64,000 nucleotides of DNA from Azospirillum endophyticum (GTDB lineage: Bacteria; Pseudomonadota; Alphaproteobacteria; Azospirillales; Azospirillaceae). Position numbers and translations under genes: made by a program. Of this stretch, positions 18,370 through 27,058 are shown piece by piece (the stretch's first letter is position 1; every line of letters starts with the position of its first letter). The DNA is taken from NCBI RefSeq assembly GCF_016595245.1, contig NZ_JAENHM010000015.1:1-64000 (forward strand), in the 5' to 3' direction. Below the pieces are notes generated by a model. That model saw only the letters and a list, made by a program, of their open reading frames with translations. It searched no databases and was not told the DNA's origin.

Positions 18370-21300
18370 CGGAAACTCTCCAGCAGGTTTTTGCCGAAGG
18401 GGTTGTTCACGCTGTCGGCCCGCAGGGCGAAGACCGCCTTGCGGGTGCCGACCGTCACCGCGAAGGTGAAGCGGTCCGGCTGAGGCGTGGACTCCAGCTT
18501 GCCGTCGGCGAGGAAGTGGAACAAGGCCCAGGGACCCTGGCGCGAGATGCCGGCCGGTTCGCCCGGCAGCGGCGGGCCGAAGCCGAGGCGCACGCTGCTG
18601 GTGCCCTCCGCCCCCGGCCATTTCATCACCTGCGGACGGGGCGGGCCGTGCTGGTAGATCAGCGTCTGGCCGTCGACGTCCATCGCCACCTGGGTCGCCT
18701 TGGCGTCGAGCTCGACCGGCGTGATCTCGAACACCACCTTGGCGGCGGCGGCCCCGGCCGGGAACAGGCTGTCGCGGATGCGCGCGGCCCGCTCGAACTG
18801 GTCGAGCACGGCCGGCGGAATGCCGAGATCGACCTGATCCACCTTCTGCCAGGCCCAGGGGCTGACCGTCATGTCGACGAAGGGGCGCAGGTTGGTGTTG
18901 AAGAACTGGTCGATCATCCCGCCGGGCGCGAACAGCTTGGCGAAATCGGCCGAGGTCACGTCCACGGCGCTGTTGGACACCATCGGGAACCGGTTGTCCA
19001 AGGCCGCCCGGCAGAAGGGCAGGACCGTGGACTGCCAGGCCTTGTTGATCTGCGACCGCGCACCCCCGGCACTGACCGTCGCCGCGCTCTGCGCCACGGT
19101 GGCGACCATGCCGCCGATCGGGTCGGGCAGGTCGCGGGCGAGATTGCGCAGCTGCGCCGCGACGGCGCCCTTGTCGCCGCCGCCGGCCAGCCCGGCCAGC
19201 AGCGCGCCGTTCTGGTCGGGCGCGTTGGCCGCCCGCGCGATCTGCTGGTACAGCTCGCCCAGCAGCTTCAGCGACTCGTCCAGCTTGGGCGGAGCCCCGT
19301 TCTCGCCCTGCACCAGATCGCGCAGCGGCTTGAAATGGTCGTTGATCGGCTGGCCCGGCGGCGGGCCGGCGGGTTGCAGCGAGACACCGGCCAGCCGCGC
19401 CAGATAGGCGGCGTTGGTGCCGGTGGACTCCACCGCCTTCTCGCCTGCCTGCGCCTGCTGGGCGATACCGGCCAGCGGTCCGCCGGCGACCGGACCCTTG
19501 CCGTCGGCCGGCTTGTCGCCACCGGGCTTGTCATTAGGCCCGGGCGCCAGCGTGGTCTGCCGCACCATGGCGGTCAGCCACAGCTTCAAGGGCGATTGCG
19601 GGCCGGACAGGGTGTTCAGCACGTCGGCGGCCTGGCTCAGGCTGCGCAACGGCACGATCACCACGTCGCCCAGCATCTCGTCCCATTGCCGGGCGTAGCG
19701 GTCGAGATAGACGGCGAGGATGCCCTGTTCCAGCCGCTGCGCGCTGGCGACGGCCTGCGGGCCGCTGCTCGGCTGGCCCAGCACCCAGTTCTCGTCCACC
19801 AGCGCCTTGGCGACCTTGGGCAGCGCCGGCAGCACCGCCTTGTGGAAGCCGTCATAGGTGTAGAGGCCGGGGACGCCCTCGGACAGCGGCTTGCCCGACG
19901 GGCGGATCAGCACGCGCCCGGCCAGCGGCCCGGCATTGTCGACCAGCCGCCAGTCGGCCAGCGCCTGGATCTCGGTCCGGTCGCGCAGCAGGGCGAAGCC
20001 GCGTTCGGCCAGCGGATAGCGGGTCAGTCCCTGCCGGGCCTCCTCCACCAACGCCTCGTCCAGCGGGAGCGACGGCAGCGGCGCCGCCAGCATGGCGTCC
20101 AGATGGCTGCGCAGGTCGCGCCGCACCCCGTCATAGGCGGGGCCGGGCAGCGAGGCCATCCAGTCCAGCGCCATCCAGTCCGCCACCAGCGCCTTGTCCA
20201 GCGCGCCCTTGCCGGACAGCATCAGGTAGACCTTCAGCGCCTGGAACAGGTATTCGGGCCGGCCCCGCTCGCGGCGCAGCTGCTCCTCCACCCGCAGGAA
20301 GACGCGCGGCAGCAGCACGGCGTTCAGGGCGCGGCCATAGACCGTATCGCTCTGCCGGCCCAGCCGGTCGCCCTGGTAGAGGCCGCCGGTCATCTCCACC
20401 GGCGGCGGTTCGGTCCAGCCGGCGGGGATGGCGCGCAGCGTGTTCAGCGGCGGGACGATGGTGATGAAATCGGTGTCGTCCACCTTGCCCAGCGACCGCG
20501 GCGTGGTGGCGAGCGGTGCCAGCTCCGCCTGCGCCTTGGCGGCGGCGGCATCGACCCCGGCGACCAGCGCGGTGTTTCCGACGAAGCTGTTGGCCCAGAA
20601 GGCGGCGACCGCCAGCCCGGCCAGCAGCATCGCGACCACCGCCCCGCCGCGCAGCAGGCGCCGCCGCCGCTCCAGCCCGGAATTGGCGCCGACCAGCCCG
20701 GCCTCGGCGAAGACCACCTCGCGCAGGGTGCGGGTCAGGAAGAAGCTGCGCCCGCCGCTGGCCGCCGGCAGGGCCGGCCGCTCCAGCCCGAAGGACCCCG
20801 CCACCATTTCCGACAGCCGGTCGACCGGCGCGCCGTCCTGGGTGCCGCTGGTCATGTAGACGCCGCGCAGCAGCGCCCTTTCCTCGTAGCGGTTGGGCTC
20901 GAAGATCACCATCAGCAGGTCGGCGATGGCCGGCTTGAGCGCTGCCATCTGCGCCGGGAACAGCGTGTCGAGCGACCGGCGCTGGATGTCGGATTCGCCA
21001 TGCACGCGATCCAGAACCCGGCGGGCGATCCGGCCGGTCAGCGCGTCGAACTCGTCGGCGAATCGGTAGACCGGCGCCTCATCGCCCTTCTTGCCCTCGT
21101 CCATCGGGAAGGTGACGCCCCAGACCTGTTCGCGCTCCTCCCGGCTGAGGTCGTCGAAGAACTCGGCGAAGCCGGCGATCAGGTCGGCCTTGGTCAGCAG
21201 CACATAGACGGGAACGCGCGACCCCACCTGTCCGCGCAGCTCCTTCAGCCGCAGCTTGAGCTGTTCGGCATGGCCCTTGCGCTCCGGCTCGCTCCAGGTG

Positions 21301-22007
21301 GCGAGGTCGGCGAGGCTGACGGCCAGCAGGATGCCGTTGACCGGCTGGCGCGGACGGTGGCGCTTCAGCAGGGCGATGAAGTTCTTCCACACCTTGCCGT
21401 CGATTGCCGGCTGGCTGTCCTGGGTGATGTAGCGGCCGGCGGTGTCGATCAGCACCGCCTCGTCGGTGAACCACCAGTCGCAGTTGCGCGTGCCGCCGAC
21501 GTCGCGCAGCGCCGCCCGCCCCATCTCCGCCGCCAGCGGGAAGCGCAGGCCGGAATTCGCGAGCGCCGTCGTCTTCCCCGCCCCCGGCGCGCCGATCAGC
21601 AGATACCAGGGAAGCTGGTAGAGATAGCGCTGCCCCCATTTCCCGCCGAACCGCGCCTTGCGCAGCTGGTCCAGCGCCTCGCGCAGCCGGCCGCGCAGCA
21701 GGTCGGTCTCCTGGCCGACAGCGTCGGTGTCCGGATCGCCCTTCGCCGCCGGGGTCGCCTTGGACAGCGCCTGCACCATGCGGTCGTTGGCGCTGCGGTG
21801 GCGGTACAGCGACCATTGCATCGCCAGCGCCCACACCAGCAGGATGGCGAACACCACCGCCAGTCGGATGGTGGCATCCTCCAGCGGGAAGGCACCGGCC
21901 ACGGCGACGAGCGGCCCGAGGAACCAGACCAGCGCGCCGAGGCACAGCGCCAGGACCAGCGTCAGGAACCAGCGGGAGGTCAGGGCGGACAGGATCGATT
22001 TCAGCAT
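18351..22007 (-). CDS. tssM: T6SS membrane complex protein TssM (IcmF)
   Basis: A 1218-residue inner-membrane protein. Two transmembrane segments at about residues 13-35 and 45-65 are followed by a cytoplasmic NTPase-like domain with Walker A GAPGAGKTT at 139-147. A third membrane segment (VAMLLAGLAVAAFWA) near residue 430 is followed by a large periplasmic part. This order is diagnostic of TssM, which forms the envelope-spanning complex with TssL and TssJ. The Walker A motif is intact. The start at 22007 is 17 bases after the end of tssL and agrees with the usual N-terminus; the frame is open far upstream through tssL. It overlaps the kinase gene at its 3' end. Confidence 0.96.
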   Translation of the reverse strand: MLKSILSALTSRWFLTLVLALCLGALVWFLGPLVAVAGAFPLEDATIRLAVVFAILLVWALAMQWSLYRHRSANDRMVQALSKATPAAKGDPDTDAVGQETDLLRGRLREALDQLRKARFGGKWGQRYLYQLPWYLLIGAPGAGKTTALANSGLRFPLAAEMGRAALRDVGGTRNCDWWFTDEAVLIDTAGRYITQDSQPAIDGKVWKNFIALLKRHRPRQPVNGILLAVSLADLATWSEPERKGHAEQLKLRLKELRGQVGSRVPVYVLLTKADLIAGFAEFFDDLSREEREQVWGVTFPMDEGKKGDEAPVYRFADEFDALTGRIARRVLDRVHGESDIQRRSLDTLFPAQMAALKPAIADLLMVIFEPNRYEERALLRGVYMTSGTQDGAPVDRLSEMVAGSFGLERPALPAASGGRSFFLTRTLREVVFAEAGLVGANSGLERRRRLLRGGAVVAMLLAGLAVAAFWANSFVGNTALVAGVDAAAAKAQAELAPLATTPRSLGKVDDTDFITIVPPLNTLRAIPAGWTEPPPVEMTGGLYQGDRLGRQSDTVYGRALNAVLLPRVFLRVEEQLRRERGRPEYLFQALKVYLMLSGKGALDKALVADWMALDWMASLPGPAYDGVRRDLRSHLDAMLAAPLPSLPLDEALVEEARQGLTRYPLAERGFALLRDRTEIQALADWRLVDNAGPLAGRVLIRPSGKPLSEGVPGLYTYDGFHKAVLPALPKVAKALVDENWVLGQPSSGPQAVASAQRLEQGILAVYLDRYARQWDEMLGDVVIVPLRSLSQAADVLNTLSGPQSPLKLWLTAMVRQTTLAPGPNDKPGGDKPADGKGPVAGGPLAGIAQQAQAGEKAVESTGTNAAYLARLAGVSLQPAGPPPGQPINDHFKPLRDLVQGENGAPPKLDESLKLLGELYQQIARAANAPDQNGALLAGLAGGGDKGAVAAQLRNLARDLPDPIGGMVATVAQSAATVSAGGARSQINKAWQSTVLPFCRAALDNRFPMVSNSAVDVTSADFAKLFAPGGMIDQFFNTNLRPFVDMTVSPWAWQKVDQVDLGIPPAVLDQFERAARIRDSLFPAGAAAAKVVFEITPVELDAKATQVAMDVDGQTLIYQHGPPRPQVMKWPGAEGTSSVRLGFGPPLPGEPAGISRQGPWALFHFLADGKLESTPQPDRFTFAVTVGTRKAVFALRADSVNNPFGKNLLESFRCPTAL

Positions 22008-22024
22008 CGGTGTTTCAACATCGG

Positions 22025-23527
22025 TCAGGGCACCAGCACGATGTCGACGCGCCGGTTGGCCTGCCGGCCTTCCGCCGTCGTGTTGGGGGCGATCGGGTCG
22101 GTGTCGCCGCGCCCTTCGGCGCTGAGGCGGCTTCCGTTCTCTCTTGCGGCGTCGTTGCCCAGGATCTCCGTCATCAGCCGCTGGACCTTGTCCGCCCGGG
22201 CCTCCGACAAGTCCTGGTTGGACGGGTAGCGCAGCGAGCGGATGGCGACGTTGTCGGTGTTGCCGATCACGGAAATCCGCCCTTTCTCGCTGCGCAGCGC
22301 CTCGGCGACATGGCGGAACACCTCGACGTAGCGCGCCTCGATGCGGTCGCTGCCCGAGCCGAAGACGTTCAGCCGGGTGCGGACCAGCACGCGCCCGTCG
22401 GCACCGCTCACCTCGACCAGTCCCGCCTTGATGTCGGCGGCCAGCGCCGAGGCGATGCGGTCGGCCACCGTCCGCTGGGGCGGCGGGGTGGGCAGGGTGA
22501 CCGGCGGTTCGATCCGGGCGACCTGCACCGGCTTGTCCGGGATCAGCCCGGCCAGCCGGCGATAGGCGGCGTCGGACTGGTCGGCCAGGGCGAAGACGAA
22601 CCAGGCATAGAGCGCGGTCAGCAGCGCCACGATCAGCACCGCCGGCAGCCACAGCGGAACCGAGGCCGCCAGCGGGCGGAAGCCGTCGGCCTCGCCGCGC
22701 CAGTGGGGCGACAGGTCGCGCTCGGCCTCGCCGCGCTGCTTGCGGATGACGCGGTACAGCCGGTCGCGCAGCTTCGCCAGATCGCTGTAGCCGCGCGGTG
22801 TGACGCGGTACTTGCCCTCGAACCCCAGCGAAACGCAGAGGTAGAACAGCTCCAGCTCCGTCAGGTGGCGGTCGGGCGTGTCCGCCATCTGGTCCAGCAG
22901 GTCGAAGAAGCGCTCGCCGCCCCAGGTCTCCTTCTGGATGGTGGAGACCAGGCTCTTGTGCGCCCACAGGCTCTGGCTGCCCCAGGAGGTCGCCAGCACC
23001 ACGTCGTCCACCGTCGCGCACAGCGCGTAGCCGGCGTTGCGGATCTGGGCGGCGGGCAGTCCGGCCCGCACCGTCGCCGCCTCGAACCGCTGCATCTCGG
23101 CGATCACCCGCTCGCGCAGGGACTCGACGTCGCGGTGCTGCGGCAGGTCGCGCACCCGCACCACCATCGCCAGGATGGGGGCGGCGGCGGTGACCAGCGG
23201 GTTGTCGCTCACCGCGGTCAGCGCTGCCAGCGCCGCGTCGTCCAGCGGCCGGAAACCGGGAGTGAACGGAGCGGGAGCGGGCGCTGCCGGCATGGGAGCG
23301 GCCGGCTTGGCGGACGCGAAGGCGGGGGGCGAGAAGGCCGCCGGGGAGAATGTCGGCGATGGATTGGAGGAGGGGGCGCCCTGCCCGAAGGCGGGTGGCA
23401 CCAGTCCGGCCCCGCCGCCGGCCGGCGGTGCGGACGGGCGCTGGAACGCCATCGGCTGCATCACCGTGGCGTCGATGTCGTCCGGTTCCTCGAACGGGTT
23501 CTTGTCGGGCGGCGGCCGGACACTCAT
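22025..23527 (-). CDS. tssL: T6SS TssL (DotU) with C-terminal OmpA-like domain
   Basis: A 500-residue evolved TssL. Residues 1-95 are Pro/Ala-rich and probably disordered; about 95-285 is the DotU cytoplasmic domain (ELELFYLCVSLGFEGKYR is characteristic). A single transmembrane helix lies at about 293-315, and residues about 370-500 form an OmpA-like peptidoglycan-binding domain (GNTDN, LSEARADKV, GRGDTDPI). The OmpA domain would anchor the membrane complex to the cell wall. The gene overlaps tssJ by 4 bases (ATGA) and precedes tssM by 17 bases. The order tssJ-tssL-tssM fits a co-expressed envelope complex. Confidence 0.96.
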   Translation of the reverse strand: MSVRPPPDKNPFEEPDDIDATVMQPMAFQRPSAPPAGGGAGLVPPAFGQGAPSSNPSPTFSPAAFSPPAFASAKPAAPMPAAPAPAPFTPGFRPLDDAALAALTAVSDNPLVTAAAPILAMVVRVRDLPQHRDVESLRERVIAEMQRFEAATVRAGLPAAQIRNAGYALCATVDDVVLATSWGSQSLWAHKSLVSTIQKETWGGERFFDLLDQMADTPDRHLTELELFYLCVSLGFEGKYRVTPRGYSDLAKLRDRLYRVIRKQRGEAERDLSPHWRGEADGFRPLAASVPLWLPAVLIVALLTALYAWFVFALADQSDAAYRRLAGLIPDKPVQVARIEPPVTLPTPPPQRTVADRIASALAADIKAGLVEVSGADGRVLVRTRLNVFGSGSDRIEARYVEVFRHVAEALRSEKGRISVIGNTDNVAIRSLRYPSNQDLSEARADKVQRLMTEILGNDAARENGSRLSAEGRGDTDPIAPNTTAEGRQANRRVDIVLVP

Positions 23528-24297
23528 GACGGCCCCTTTATGATCAGGTTGTGCTGGGCGGCCGGCGGCTGATCCACGGCCGGCCGGACGGCGGCGGCCT
23601 TCGGCGCGGGCTCGCCCTTGTCGGCCTTCGGCGCATCGGCGGCCGGCTGGCCCGCATCCGATTTGCTTGCGGCCGGCTTGTCGGCAGCGGGCTTATCGGC
23701 ACCTGGTTTATCGGCACCGGGCTTTTCGCTATCCGGCTTGTCGGCGTCGGGCTTGTCCGTGCCGGTCCCGTCGTCCGTCTTCGCCTCGCCATCGGCGCTG
23801 TCCTGGCGGGCCAGCGTGATGCTGCTGTCCTTGGCGGTGAGGACGAAGGTGTTGGCCTTGTTCGGCTCGATCGGCAGCATCGCGCGCCAGCCGGCCTTCT
23901 CATAGGCGCGGAAGGCGGCGGCGACGGCCAGCGTCTTGACATCGGGCTTGGGCTGGATGGTGACGGTCTGGCGGCTGTCCGGCGGCACCGCCAGTTCCTG
24001 CCGGTCGAGCAGGGTGGGGCCGAGCGTCGCCTTGTCCTGGTCGATGACCTGGAAGAAATCGGCATTGGCGAAGGCGTCGCTGGGGCCGAGCTGGTAGAGC
24101 CTCAGCATCACCGGCGACGGCCGCTCGTTCGGATCGGGGTTCAGCGCCGCGGCGCCCACGACCGTCATCTGGATGGTGGTCGGCGGCGGTGCCGGGGGCG
24201 GGGCGGAGGAGCAGGCGGACAGAGCCAGCGCCGCGGCCAGGCCGGCGGCGGACACTGTCGTCTTCCGGATCCGCATCCAGCCGGCAATCCTCTGCAT
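23524..24297 (-). CDS. tssJ: T6SS outer-membrane lipoprotein TssJ with Asp-Lys-Pro-rich tail
   Basis: A 257-residue lipoprotein. The signal peptide ends in the lipobox LSAC with Cys29 as the lipidation site; residues about 40-165 match the TssJ fold (LNPDPNERPSPVMLRLYQLG, FFQVIDQDKATLG). TssJ binds the periplasmic part of TssM. The last 85 or so residues are an unusual low-complexity tail rich in DKP units, ending VDQPPAAQHNLIIKGPS; it is absent from typical TssJ, which ends soon after the beta-sandwich. The start at 24297 fits the signal peptide. A long open frame upstream is a high-GC artefact. It is the first gene of the tssJ-L-M-kinase-ATPase unit. Confidence 0.93.
   Translation of the reverse strand: MQRIAGWMRIRKTTVSAAGLAAALALSACSSAPPPAPPPTTIQMTVVGAAALNPDPNERPSPVMLRLYQLGPSDAFANADFFQVIDQDKATLGPTLLDRQELAVPPDSRQTVTIQPKPDVKTLAVAAAFRAYEKAGWRAMLPIEPNKANTFVLTAKDSSITLARQDSADGEAKTDDGTGTDKPDADKPDSEKPGADKPGADKPAADKPAASKSDAGQPAADAPKADKGEPAPKAAAVRPAVDQPPAAQHNLIIKGPS
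23671..23763 (-). repeat. tandem 15-base units coding DKP repeats in tssJ
   Basis: Imperfect 15-base and 18-base units, of which GGCTTATCGGCACC and GGTTTATCGGCACC are neighbouring copies on the plus strand, encode repeated GADKP/AADKP units. The units carry A/T at some third positions, unlike the flanking gene, which suggests recent expansion by slippage. Confidence 0.7.
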
Positions 24298-24540
24298 CAC
24301 CACACCTTTCCGCTTATACGATCGGGTATAGCAGGGCACGAAGGGATGGTCATCCTTAACCAAAGGCGCCGTCGTGACAATTCCTCGACCGCCGGCTGGG
24401 GAGGTTGAACGCGGGGCACCGGCGGGAGAGACTCGGGCGCAGGGGATGCTCCACAACGCCGCGGCGAAGGGAATAATGCCGGTTCGCGCGGTGTTGGTGG
24501 AGTGGATCCCCGGGGGACAATCGACGAAGGTGCCAGCGCC

Positions 24541-25317
24541 ATGTCCACGACCGCCATGTTCACGACGACGTCCACGACCGCCACGCCCACGCTCTGGACC
24601 CGGATGAAGGCCGGGCTGGGCGACAGCGAGGCGCAGTACCGGATGGCGGAGAAACTGCGGACGGCCGACGTCGCAGCATCCGTGCAATGGTACCGGCGCG
24701 CGGCCCGCCAGGGCCATGTCGCGGCGCAGACCATGCTGGCCTTCCTGCTGGCCAACGGCATCGGCGTGCCGCCCGATCCGCGCCGCGCGGTGTCCTGGTA
24801 CCGCCGCGCCGCCGCGAAGGGCGATGTCGGGGCGCAGAACAACCTGGGCTACATGCATGAACATGGCGCCGGCGTGCCGTGCGACCCCGCCAAGGCGGCG
24901 TTGTGGTACCGGCTCGCCGCCCTGCAGCAATCGGCTCCCGCCCAGGTCAACCTCGCCCTGCTCCTGCTCGACGGCCGTGGCGTCGACCGCGACGAGGTCG
25001 AGGCGGTGCGCTGGCTGCGCGCCGCCGCCGAGCAGGGCCATCCCGCCGCCCAGTTCCGCCTGGGCCTGTGCCTGCGCGAGGGCGTCGGCGCCAGCCGCGA
25101 CCCGGCCGAAGCCGCGCTGTGGCTCCAGGCCGCGGCGGCGGCCGGCGACCGCGAGGCGCTGGTGGCTCTGGCGGAGCTGCGCCAGACCGTCGTCCCGGCC
25201 TGGGCCGGCGATGGGGAGGATGAAGAGGAGGCGGAGTGGCAGCATCAGGCGGAACAGCATCCCATGCAGGGGGCGGTGATGATGCCCTCTCCCGCCTCTC
25301 GCACAAACGTCGTTTGA
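24541..25317 (+). CDS. Sel1-like repeat protein
   Basis: A 258-residue protein made of about four to five Sel1 repeats of 36 residues, visible as AVSWYRRAAAKGDVGAQNNLGYM, ALWYRLAALQQSAPAQVNLALL and AVRWLRAAAEQGHPAAQFRLG lines (each shown in parts of 20 or fewer as AVSWYRRAAAKGDVGAQ, ALWYRLAALQQSAPAQ, AVRWLRAAAEQGHPAAQ). These helical repeats are protein-binding scaffolds. No signal peptide or membrane segment is evident. The start at 24541 has GAAGG upstream. It is the only plus-strand gene set between the two minus-strand T6SS units, convergent with the methyltransferase gene and divergent from tssJ. Sel1 proteins are sometimes linked to T6SS accessory or immunity roles; that is only a possibility here. 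Confidence 0.85.
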   Translation: MSTTAMFTTTSTTATPTLWTRMKAGLGDSEAQYRMAEKLRTADVAASVQWYRRAARQGHVAAQTMLAFLLANGIGVPPDPRRAVSWYRRAAAKGDVGAQNNLGYMHEHGAGVPCDPAKAALWYRLAALQQSAPAQVNLALLLLDGRGVDRDEVEAVRWLRAAAEQGHPAAQFRLGLCLREGVGASRDPAEAALWLQAAAAAGDREALVALAELRQTVVPAWAGDGEDEEEAEWQHQAEQHPMQGAVMMPSPASRTNVV

Positions 25318-25328
25318 GCTGACGGCGT

Positions 25329-25351
25329 CCGGCGGATCGGAGATCCGCCGG
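25329..25351. terminator. perfect 10-bp hairpin between convergent genes
   Basis: CCGGCGGATC and GATCCGCCGG pair around a GGA loop, between the ends of the Sel1 gene and the methyltransferase gene. No T-run follows on either strand, so it is a probable but not certain bidirectional terminator. Confidence 0.5.
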
Positions 25352-25373
25352 GAGCCCCGGGAGAGGAAGGGAG

Positions 25374-26915
25374 CTAGGCGATCACGCCGAGCTTGCGCCA
25401 GACCGGCAGGCTGTTGCGCAGGCACCAGTCCATGCTGTCGGCGATCGCCTTGCGGCTGGCGTCGTCGGCATTCTCGGGCGCGGCCAGACGGCGCATCGCG
25501 TGACCGACCAGCGCGTCCAGCGTCTCCGGCACGCCTTCGCAGAGCCCGTCGTAGAGCAGAGCCTCCATCGTGCTGACATGCAGGCCGGCCCCGCCGACCG
25601 ACGCGGCGAAGGCACTGCTCTTGCGTCCTTCGCTTGTCGCGAGTTCGTTGGCGGCGGCGCGGTTGTGGGCCAGCACGCCGGGCAGCGGCGTCACCGTCTC
25701 CGGCGGGTTCGGTATCGGGATCGCCTGGTTGGAGCCGGTCAGCATGCCGGCGATCTCCACCGCCGACAGGTTGCCGCCGGCTCGCCGAACCTCGGGCAGC
25801 TCCATCAGCTCGCCGATGCGGCGCGGACCGTCGGCCAGCGCGTCGAAGATCGGCTCGTAATGCTTGGCTTCCAGCGTCGCCTCGCCGAGCGGCACCTGGA
25901 TGGTGGTGCGGGCGTCGGCGCGCGGGATGGTCAACGCCATCGCCATGTCCATCAGCATCGCGTCGCGCTTGGCCACGCTGATGCGCCGGGCGCCGCGGAC
26001 GAAGACGTCGCGGCGGAAGGGACGGCCGACGCAATAGTCCTTGAAGGTCTCGCGCAGGCTGGGCACGCCGATGCTGTCCAGCGCCTTGCGCTGGTCGGGC
26101 GTCAGGGCGAGGTCCGGGTAATTCTCGAACAGGGTGGCGGACCCGGCATAGGTCAGCTTCGCCTCGCCCAGTTCGCGGGCGACGTCGACATGGTAGAGCG
26201 GCTGCCAGCTGCCGTTCAGGTATTCATGCGCCAGATAGACCGATTGGTCGACCGCGCTCTGCGTCTTGGTCTCGCCGCGCAGCTTGGCGAACATCGCCTC
26301 GTCGCCCAGGATCTTGGCCCCGGCCTTGTGGAGCTGTTCGGCGAAGTCGAGGCCGGCCTTGACCTGGCGGTCGCTGCGCTCGTGGACAAGCCCCGAATAC
26401 TCGTAGAGCAGCCGCTGCAGCGGCATCATCGGCGCCCAGCCCGGCATGGCGTTGTAGCTGACATAGACCAGCCCGCCCGGCTTCAGCTTCTTCGCCAGGA
26501 AACGGGCGATGGCGCCGCGGTTCATCGGGCTGACCCAGCTGTAGACGCCGTGCAGCGTGACGAAGTCGAACTCCGGAAGCTCCGGCCCCTCGCCCTCGGC
26601 CAGTTCGGCGAAGCTCGCCTCATGGAAGGTGATGTTGGTCAGGCCGGCGGCCTCGGCGGCGTCGCGGGCCCGGGCGATGTGGGCGGGGTGGAAGTCCATC
26701 GCATGGAACCGCCCCTGCGGGTTGGCCGCCGCGAACAGCGCCACCGTCGTGCCGTGGCCGCAGCCGAGCTCGCAATAGTCGAAGCCGTTCGCCGTCGACG
26801 GCGGGGCGATGCCGTTGATCAGGCAGCTCAGCGTCAGATGTGCCGGCCCCTGCTCACGGTAGAAGCCCGGCAGATATTCGATGTCCGACACATAGCCGGC
26901 GCTCCAGTCGCTCAT
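25374..26915 (-). CDS. SAM methyltransferase with C-terminal regulatory domain
   Basis: A 513-residue protein. Residues about 40-180 form a class I methyltransferase with motif I ELGCGHGTT at 49-57 and a VTLHGVYSWV acceptor-side segment; the remaining part matches the methyltransferase regulatory domain type, also seen in the rickettsial protein-lysine methyltransferases that modify outer-membrane proteins. It is soluble and probably cytoplasmic. It is in the same direction as tssG and separated from it only by a 143-base repeat element, so it may be transcribed with the tssA-G unit. A methyltransferase is not part of the core T6SS; protein methylation of a secretion component is an inference from family and position. 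Confidence 0.85.
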   Translation of the reverse strand: MSDWSAGYVSDIEYLPGFYREQGPAHLTLSCLINGIAPPSTANGFDYCELGCGHGTTVALFAAANPQGRFHAMDFHPAHIARARDAAEAAGLTNITFHEASFAELAEGEGPELPEFDFVTLHGVYSWVSPMNRGAIARFLAKKLKPGGLVYVSYNAMPGWAPMMPLQRLLYEYSGLVHERSDRQVKAGLDFAEQLHKAGAKILGDEAMFAKLRGETKTQSAVDQSVYLAHEYLNGSWQPLYHVDVARELGEAKLTYAGSATLFENYPDLALTPDQRKALDSIGVPSLRETFKDYCVGRPFRRDVFVRGARRISVAKRDAMLMDMAMALTIPRADARTTIQVPLGEATLEAKHYEPIFDALADGPRRIGELMELPEVRRAGGNLSAVEIAGMLTGSNQAIPIPNPPETVTPLPGVLAHNRAAANELATSEGRKSSAFAASVGGAGLHVSTMEALLYDGLCEGVPETLDALVGHAMRRLAAPENADDASRKAIADSMDWCLRNSLPVWRKLGVIA

Positions 26916-26940
26916 GGGGTCCTCGTTTCAGCTCAAGCCG

Positions 26941-27046
26941 TTGCCCCCACCCCAACCCTCTCGCGCTGGGCGGGGGAGGGGGCAAGCCGTCCCTCCCTTG
27001 CGAAGCGGGGGAGGGAGGGACCCGCGAAGCGGGAGGGTGGGGGCAA
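26941..27046. repeat. GC-rich intergenic inverted-repeat element (copy 1)
   Basis: Imperfect arms at 26941-26967 and 27028-27046, with CCCCCACCCC/GGTGGGGG ends and internal GGGGGAGGG blocks, fill the gap between tssG and the methyltransferase gene. The same element type recurs at 30444-30555, and a related one at 41741-41806. It is a dispersed palindromic repeat, possibly affecting mRNA decay or termination. Confidence 0.75.
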
Positions 27047-27058
27047 GCGGGCAACCAC

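Noticed and set aside
18351-23021. A 1556-codon frame that would extend TssM upstream through tssL
   Set aside because: The first 338 codons are out of frame with the well-supported tssL gene; TssM starts at 22007 with its normal membrane segments.
23524-26034. An 836-codon minus-strand frame that would give TssJ a giant N-terminal extension
   Set aside because: The real start is at 24297, where a normal lipoprotein signal begins; the rest lies antisense to the Sel1 gene and within the methyltransferase gene.
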